DNA of 64,000 nucleotides, from the NCBI GenBank assembly GCA_031546985.1, contig JAVBJN010000045.1, positions 10,504 through 74,503 on the forward strand, in the 5' to 3' direction. The translations under genes were made by a program, and so were the position numbers. The notes under the pieces are model-generated. The model was not told where the DNA came from, made no database searches, and saw only the letters and a list, made by a program, of their open reading frames with translations. The stretch is from JAVBJN01 sp031546985 (lineage in GTDB: Bacteria > Bacteroidota > Bacteroidia > Chitinophagales > Chitinophagaceae). Shown piece by piece: positions 59,780 to 64,000 of the stretch; the stretch's first letter is position 1; each line of letters opens with the position of its first letter.

Positions 59780-60505
59780 ATGCATCATTGTTACCTCTGC
59801 TCTCAACCACTTGTTAAAAACGGGCCTTACCGCGCCGGCACTGCCAGTGTGGAGCATGTTATACTCGATGCATTTGGCGGGCGGTTAAAATCGTATCAGC
59901 TGCTGTGCAAAACCTGCAACACCCAGTTTGGCGGCGATTGCGACCGGGCGTTGTTTCAGCACCTGGCGCCCCTGCTTAACCTTTGGAACCTGAAACAGGG
60001 CAGAAAGCCGGTAAAGTTCCGCAATATCACTGGCTTCCCATTGCCGGTAACCTCTGCCACCGCACTGCAATCGGTACTCAAAACAGCGGTTAATTTTTAC
60101 CTGCATAAGAAAGAAGATCCCGGCCACATCGCACACCTTTTTCCGATACTGCGCAATGAGCAGGCGCTGGAAGGAAGCGTTGTAAATTACCATATAGAAC
60201 ATACGCTGGCTACGCCAAATGTTGGATTAACGCATACGCTTCTTTTGAAAGCCGATGCAGCACAACAATTGCTGCTGGCTTATGTAGAACTGTTTGGCAC
60301 CTATGGGTTCCTGGTGTTGCTTTCAGATCGGTATACAGGAGAGGATTTTGCCCATTCTTATGCTTATAATGTACTAACGAATGATACCGCTTACCCAACC
60401 GTTGCCCTAAACCTTACCCGCTCTGATTGGTCGGCTATCGCTATGACCGATACTACACCTGTGCTTCAATTCAAATTCGAAAAAATAAAGGGATTGCTGA
60501 ACTAA
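59780..60505 (+). CDS. HNH-like endonuclease domain protein
   Basis: A 241-aa protein from the ATG at 59780 (MHHCYLCSQPL). The N-terminal 55 residues carry CYLC, then VEHVILDAFGG and CKTCNTQFGG: two C-x2-C pairs around an EH-V motif, as in HNH_5-type zinc-binding nuclease domains. The remaining 180 residues are an alpha/beta region I cannot assign. It might cut DNA, perhaps in defence or phage-related context, but no partner genes are near. It ends 150 bp before tRNA-His. Confidence 0.72.
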   Translation: MHHCYLCSQPLVKNGPYRAGTASVEHVILDAFGGRLKSYQLLCKTCNTQFGGDCDRALFQHLAPLLNLWNLKQGRKPVKFRNITGFPLPVTSATALQSVLKTAVNFYLHKKEDPGHIAHLFPILRNEQALEGSVVNYHIEHTLATPNVGLTHTLLLKADAAQQLLLAYVELFGTYGFLVLLSDRYTGEDFAHSYAYNVLTNDTAYPTVALNLTRSDWSAIAMTDTTPVLQFKFEKIKGLLN

Positions 60506-60570
60506 GGAATCACCAGGCTTGTCCATCGGATAGGCTAATTCCCGCTCGCATAAACCTTGTAGGACCTGCG

Positions 60571-60591
60571 CCCCGCAGTGGCGGGACAGGC
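60571..60591. repeat. CCCGC/GCGGG hairpin fragment of the modular repeat
   Basis: CCCCGCAGTGGCGGGACAGG, matching the tail hairpin of copies A-C; no 7-bp head nearby. Confidence 0.65.
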
Positions 60592-60620
60592 ACCTGACTG
60601 GTTAGAAATTGGGGAAAAAC

Positions 60621-60646
60621 AAAAAACCCCGGTCGTTAAACCAGGG
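60621..60646 (-). terminator. Terminator of tRNA-His
   Basis: On the minus strand CCCTGGT and ACCGGGG pair (one G-T), followed by TTTTTTG; 12 bp after the tRNA 3' end. Confidence 0.75.
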
Positions 60647-60658
60647 CTTATTAAGGAG

Positions 60659-60733
60659 GGAGATAAATGGGGCTCGAACCCACGACCTTCGGAACCACAA
60701 TCCGACGCTCTAACCGGCTGAGCTACTACCTCC
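60659..60733 (-). tRNA. tRNA-His (anticodon GTG)
   Basis: On the minus strand a full cloverleaf: extra G-1 and acceptor GGAGGTAG pairing with TTATCTCC (C73), D arm GCTCAGCCGGTTAGAGC, anticodon stem TCGGA / TCCGA with loop TTGTGGT (anticodon GTG) and T arm GTGGG-TTCGAGC-CCCAT. The G-1:C73 pair is the histidine identity element. CCA is not encoded. Confidence 0.95.
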
Positions 60734-60791
60734 GTGTTTGGGATTGCAAAGATAAGACACACTTTTTACTTGTGCAAGACCCTTTCAAATT

Positions 60792-61388
60792 TTATTTCAA
60801 AGAATCTCCTTCGATCTGCCAAAAGTCAAGCAGGGCGGCCTGTTCGGCCTGCGGCATACGGCTTTCTGCATAATGCCCGGCTACCGATTTCTGGCGATAA
60901 GCCTCATATAAAGTTACCGCACAGGCCACTGAGATATTAAGCGACTGGATCATACCTACCTGCGGAATGATAAAATTGCCATCTACATGCTTCATGGCAT
61001 CTTCACTCACACCGGCATGTTCGTTGCCAAATACGAGTGCGATAGACTCTGTTAAATTCATATCGTACAGCCCTACCGCATCGCTGCTCAGGTGTGTAGC
61101 CATCACATGCTTGTATTTGGCGCGTACCGCTGCAAAACAGGCATCAATCTCTTCAAACTGGTACACCTGCAACCATTTACGCGCGCTGGAAGAACTTCTC
61201 CTGCCAAACTCCTTATGACGCGAAATCACTGTATTCACCACATAAATCTCCTTTACGCCTACTGCATCTGCGGTGCGCAACACGGCAGAAACATTGTGCG
61301 GGTCGTGTACGTTTTCCAACACAAGCGTCAGATCATTCTGACGGTGATTCAGCACATGCAGTATTCTGTCTTTTCTTTCCGGCGTCAT
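60792..61388 (-). CDS. trmH: TrmH-family tRNA/rRNA 2'-O-methyltransferase
   Basis: A 198-aa SPOUT methyltransferase. Motif 1: VLENVHDPHNVSAVLRTADA; motif 2: ALVFGNEHAGVSEDAM; motif 3: IPQVGMIQSLNISVACAVTL, all in the order that forms the trefoil knot. It most likely methylates Gm18 in tRNA (TrmH). There is no separate N-terminal extension as in RlmB. It is just upstream of tRNA-His on the same strand, but the spacing does not suggest a functional link. The downstream gap 61389-61800 carries only repeats and a terminator. Confidence 0.88.
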   Translation of the reverse strand: MTPERKDRILHVLNHRQNDLTLVLENVHDPHNVSAVLRTADAVGVKEIYVVNTVISRHKEFGRRSSSSARKWLQVYQFEEIDACFAAVRAKYKHVMATHLSSDAVGLYDMNLTESIALVFGNEHAGVSEDAMKHVDGNFIIPQVGMIQSLNISVACAVTLYEAYRQKSVAGHYAESRMPQAEQAALLDFWQIEGDSLK

Positions 61389-61554
61389 AATTCCAGTGTT
61401 TCAGAACCGCAAAATTAATAATTCTGCCGTCATAGCCCAGATTCGCGCGGTTCACCTATAAAAAATCCCGTTGCAGGGATTACTGTTCCCAACGTGCATG
61501 GCCTTACCTCTGCAACCTTCAATTATCCTGTCTCACTAACACCTATCCACTTCT

Positions 61555-61581
61555 GTTACTTTTTTGCGAAAAAAAAGTAAC
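61555..61581. repeat. GTTACTTTTTT inverted repeat
   Basis: GTTACTTTTTT (61555-61565) and AAAAAAGTAAC (61571-61581), a 5-nt loop, within the 61389-61800 gap. It resembles the GTTACTTTTTT-type elements that I recall as common in Bacteroidota intergenic DNA. Nothing coding is visible in the gap. Confidence 0.6.
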
Positions 61582-61739
61582 CCAAAAAGCCGTCCAAAAA
61601 CGATTACATCCCGTTTTCGGATGGGTGCCCGGATTAAGCTACAGTACTCTACTGTTATTTCTACTTATCGCCTTGAGGTTCTCCTCTCTTTCGTCATTAC
61701 ACCAGCGCAGTATCAACTGCAAACTTTATTGGTATAATA

Positions 61740-61776
61740 AAAATCCCGTTGCATGATGATCATACAACGGGATTTT
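61740..61776. terminator. Bidirectional terminator downstream of the metal island
   Basis: AAAATCCCGTTG (61740-61751) and CAACGGGATTTT (61765-61776), with an inner ATGA/TCAT helix. It ends the minus-strand HMA and small-ORF transcript. Confidence 0.85.
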
Positions 61777-61800
61777 ACTAAACCTACGATGGTTTTTATT

Positions 61801-61875
61801 TTACTGGCAACATTTCTTCTTGCGAATAAAAATGGCCTTGAATACCTGCTTTAATACATTTAACACCTTGTCCAT
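61801..61875 (-). CDS. Possible 24-aa peptide, Lys/Cys-rich C-terminus
   Basis: ATG at 61875, stop at 61801. Residues 1-18 are MDKVLNVLKQVFKAIFIR, an amphipathic helix (hydrophobic i, i+3/i+4 pattern), and the end is KKKCCQ. It lies 31 bp after the HMA gene on the same strand and before a strong terminator, so it would be on the same message. No homologue is known to me. It could be a small membrane or metal-binding peptide, or simply a chance frame. Confidence 0.35.
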   Translation of the reverse strand: MDKVLNVLKQVFKAIFIRKKKCCQ

Positions 61876-61906
61876 AACGCAATGAAGTTAGTATAATCTG
61901 TTCAAT

Positions 61907-62116
61907 TTACAGGCTGGCGGCCGTAAAGCCGTTTTGCTGCAGCGCCTGCGCTACTTTGTCAGCGTCTATGCCTTCTGCGGTTACCGCCAGTATACGGTCG
62001 GGGTGTGCTAAATCTACTTTCCAGTTTCCTTTACCGGCCAGCTCATCCAACGCGGGTGTTACTTTTTCTTCACATCCGGCGCATTTGATATTTGTTTTAA
62101 ATTCCAGTGTTTTCAT
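61907..62116 (-). CDS. Heavy-metal-associated (HMA) domain protein, copper-chaperone-like
   Basis: A 69-aa protein with the beta-alpha-beta-beta-alpha-beta HMA fold; C12 and C15 (KCAGCEEKV) are the metal-binding C-x2-C, and the end NGFTAASL is typical. The usual M before the first Cys is K-C. It would bind Cu(I) or another soft metal and pass it to an exporter or regulator. It is downstream of an AraC regulator with its own C-x2-C, suggesting a metal-sensing unit. Confidence 0.88.
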   Translation of the reverse strand: MKTLEFKTNIKCAGCEEKVTPALDELAGKGNWKVDLAHPDRILAVTAEGIDADKVAQALQQNGFTAASL

Positions 62117-62161
62117 AATTACTGATTATGATACAAAGATCGCTGCTTACGCTTGCTGTAT

Positions 62162-62200
62162 TGTTATACTTTAACCCCGACGATGTACAAGATTATAACA
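62162..62200. promoter_or_regulatory. Candidate regulator site, TGTTATA-N25-TATAACA
   Basis: TGTTATA (62162-62168) and TATAACA (62194-62200) are perfect inverted 7-bp half sites centred 32 bp (three helical turns) apart, in the short gap between the AraC stop and the HMA gene. Confidence 0.45.
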
Positions 62201-62782
62201 TCAAATCTCATCCAGCGTACGCCGCCCTTTTTCCTTTAATATTTTGAATTGCGAAGGTGTAAGTCCCGTTACTTTCTTAAACTGTGTGCTCAGGTGCTGC
62301 ACACTGCTGTAACCCAGCAAAACAGATATTTCGCTCAGGCTTTTTTCGTCATACACCAGCAACTCTTTGGCCCGTTCTATCTTCTGTTCTATCACATATT
62401 TTTCGATAGTGGTGCCCGTTACTTCCGAAAACAGGTTGCTCAGGGTACTGTAATGCACACCCAATTTATCTTGCAGGTAACTGGACAGGTTTACTTTAAG
62501 ATCTACCTGCTCGGTTTGGTGAATCAGTTCTACCACCTGGTTTTTTATTTTTTCTACCAGCGCCGTCCTTTTATCGTCGAGCAATTCAAAACCCAGCACG
62601 CTGAGTTTTTGTTGCAGTTGCGTCAGCTGTGCAGCAGTAGGTTCTTCCTGGAGAATGGCTTCGCCCAGGGTCAGTTTCTCCGCTGCCAGGCCGGTTTCTT
62701 CCAGCACCTGGCCTACCACCATTACACAACGGTTGCATACCATGTTTTTAATTGCCAGCGTACGTTTAGACATGTTGTTCAT
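62201..62782 (-). CDS. AraC-family regulator with N-terminal metal-binding-type CxxC
   Basis: A 193-aa regulator. The first 70 residues resemble a shortened HMA domain: AIKNMVCNRCVMVV has C16 and C19 in the M-x-C-x2-C pattern. Residues about 95-190 are an AraC HTH pair (LSEISVLLGYSSVQHLSTQF, KKVTGLTPSQFKI). A likely metal-responsive activator of the HMA protein encoded 85 bp downstream. Alternative ATG at 62773 is possible. The distance to the RND gene (63006) and its terminator argues it is transcribed alone. Confidence 0.85.
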   Translation of the reverse strand: MNNMSKRTLAIKNMVCNRCVMVVGQVLEETGLAAEKLTLGEAILQEEPTAAQLTQLQQKLSVLGFELLDDKRTALVEKIKNQVVELIHQTEQVDLKVNLSSYLQDKLGVHYSTLSNLFSEVTGTTIEKYVIEQKIERAKELLVYDEKSLSEISVLLGYSSVQHLSTQFKKVTGLTPSQFKILKEKGRRTLDEI

Positions 62783-62851
62783 TTACTTGTTAAAAATACG
62801 TTTTTAGTAGATAGCCGTGCGTAACTAACTAGTTGCAAGCTCATTCCTCCG

Positions 62852-62906
62852 AGACCTGTCAGGTGCTATCGCGCCCCGCACGGGCAGGACAAGCGCTGGC
62901 AGGTCT
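62852..62906. repeat. GACCTGTCAGG palindrome with an embedded CCCGCA-type fragment
   Basis: Arms AGACCTGTCAG (62852-62862) and CTGGCAGGTCT (62896-62906), one difference, enclose CCCCGCACGGGCAGGACAAG (62874-62893), like the tail of copies A-C. Confidence 0.65.
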
Positions 62907-62935
62907 ACACAACTCACGTCATTCCCCAAAAACAA

Positions 62936-62964
62936 GCAAGGTTCCACTTTTGGTGGAACCTTGC
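62936..62964 (-). terminator. Terminator of the RND gene
   Basis: GCAAGGTTCCAC (62936-62947) and GTGGAACCTTGC (62953-62964), a 12-bp stem; the minus-strand T run follows. Confidence 0.85.
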
Positions 62965-63005
62965 GCTTCATCTTTCGGTTTAAATCCTGTCTTTCTTTTA
63001 TATCA

Positions 63006-64000
63006 TTAGTTTTCTACGTAAGCATCCATCGGAGATACCATTTTCTGACGGTAGTAACGTTTCTTAGACGTTTTACCCCATCCGAATTTGGTCATGGCCA
63101 TATCCACGATTTTGTACACAACCGGTACTACAATCAGGGTAAGGAACATAGAAGAGATCAAACCACCGATGATTACCCATGCCAGACCATTTTTGGTAGA
63201 AGCCACACCACCTGTAGCCAATGCAATTGGCAACATACCAATCACCATCGCGATGGTGGTCATCAGAATCGGACGCAGACGGGCGTGGTTGGCCTGGATC
63301 AGCGCTTCATCTGTAGTGGCACCTTCCTCTTTCATCTGGTTGGTAAAATCGACGAGGATAATCGCGTTCTTCGCTACCAGACCAATAAGCATAATCATAC
63401 CCAGGATGGTAAAGATGTTCAGCGTATTGTTGGTCAGCGCCAGTGCAAGCAAGGCACCGATGATAGACAACGGAATAGAGAACATTACCACAAACGGATA
63501 GATAAAGTTATCATACAGGGCTACCATGATGAGGTATACCATGATGATAGAGATGAGCAGCGCTGCACCCAGCGTACCAAATGAACTACCCTGGTTTTCT
63601 GCATCACCACCAAACACATAAGATACACCTACTGGTTTCTTAAGCGTAGTGAGTGCTTTTTGCAGATCGGTGGTTACAGCACCTGCCGGGCGGCCTACGA
63701 TCTGAGACTGTACAGATACAGAAGCAGATTTATCGCGACGCTCCAGGCGGCTTGGGCCGGAACCTTCGGTTACATCCGCGAATTGGAACAGGCGTACCAG
63801 CTCACCGCGGTTGTTAATAAAGGCAATATTGCGTACATCGTTAATGTTGCGACGGCTAAAGTTGTCGTAACGCATGTTGATATCGTACTCATAATCGCCC
63901 TGACGGTATTTTACTTTACTGTCATCGGCAGTACCACTGAATGCGGTTTGCATGGTTCCACCCACGATATCGAGGGTAAGTCCCAGGGCCGACATTTTAT
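63006..64000 (-). CDS. RND efflux permease, C-terminal part (5' end beyond the window)
   Basis: The last 331 residues of an RND transporter; the frame is open to the right edge, and the Met at 63995 (MSALGLTLDIVGGTMQTAFS) is internal, matching the 'G-x-x-x-x-D-V' segment of the porter domain. Visible are the C-terminal membrane helices: AALLISIIMVYLIMVALYDN, the TM10-like GLVAKNAIILVDFTNQM, HARLRPILMTTIAMVIGMLP and the final VVPVVYKIVDMAM. It is AcrB/MexB type. Its adaptor and outer-membrane partner, if clustered, must lie right of the window. The terminator at 62936 ends it. Confidence 0.9.
   Translation of the reverse strand, partial: KMSALGLTLDIVGGTMQTAFSGTADDSKVKYRQGDYEYDINMRYDNFSRRNINDVRNIAFINNRGELVRLFQFADVTEGSGPSRLERRDKSASVSVQSQIVGRPAGAVTTDLQKALTTLKKPVGVSYVFGGDAENQGSSFGTLGAALLISIIMVYLIMVALYDNFIYPFVVMFSIPLSIIGALLALALTNNTLNIFTILGMIMLIGLVAKNAIILVDFTNQMKEEGATTDEALIQANHARLRPILMTTIAMVIGMLPIALATGGVASTKNGLAWVIIGGLISSMFLTLIVVPVVYKIVDMAMTKFGWGKTSKKRYYRQKMVSPMDAYVEN

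Noticed and set aside
61389..61800. Search for a gene or structured RNA in this gap
   Set aside because: Only repeats and a terminator are visible; no frame or extended RNA structure I could support.

Overview
The window looks like chromosomal DNA from a member of the Bacteroidota, most likely the Chitinophagales/Chitinophagaceae. Several independent signs point this way: TAnnTTTG-type -7 promoter elements in front of many genes, C-terminal type IX secretion sorting domains (a CHU_C/gliding-type domain on the 724-aa anchor-L protein and a type A tail on an esterase), the Bacteroidota-style divergent PurM, and a flexirubin/dialkylresorcinol-type pigment locus. No rRNA, CRISPR array, prophage or intact insertion sequence was seen. 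One tRNA gene (His, GTG) is present.

Layout. 1-6000: housekeeping genes (partial DUF2306 membrane protein, purM, ribF, holA, a DEDDy exonuclease, a membrane-anchored coiled-coil protein). 6000-15200: a secreted anchor-L protein, a YfhO-type membrane protein and a surface-polysaccharide group (two GT2 glycosyltransferases, a flippase, an FkbM methyltransferase). 15300-22800: a minus-strand run of ftcD, lpxK, rnr, a polyprenyl diphosphate synthase and an amino-acid permease. 22900-30700: pigment-type locus 1 (two paralogous long KAS III enzymes flanking a DarA-like flavodoxin-fold protein, then an operon of a 136-aa unknown, a BtrH-like acyltransferase and an ABC exporter). 30800-38700: a two-component system and a TolC/RND/adaptor efflux operon that share a promoter motif. 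38800-44100: a PLP decarboxylase, a small minus-strand operon (two GNATs, DUF1801, GyrI-like) and a third KAS III. 44200-48500: a Y-family polymerase next to a second DnaE-type polymerase, probably a mutagenesis cassette. 48900-55500: HD hydrolase, secreted esterase, pigment-type locus 2 (ACP, ketosynthase, catalytically dead ketosynthase/chain-length factor), ferredoxin and LuxC-like acyl-CoA reductase. 55600-64000: HtrA, a PP-loop ATPase, a LuxR regulator, a lipoprotein, an HNH protein, tRNA-His, TrmH, a small metal-related island (AraC regulator with CxxC, HMA protein, a 24-codon ORF) and the end of a second RND permease.

How it fits together. Locus 1 contains the resorcinol-forming and export functions and locus 2 a minimal type II polyketide set (ACP-KS-CLF). 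Together they resemble parts of a flexirubin pathway, here separated by about 20 kb of unrelated genes. The intergenic gaps around these loci hold a modular repeat family (7-bp periodic head, GC-rich tail with a CCCGC/GCGGG hairpin), alongside hairpin repeats and TTCGACAAGCTCAG palindromes. All assignments come from reading motifs; no database search was run.
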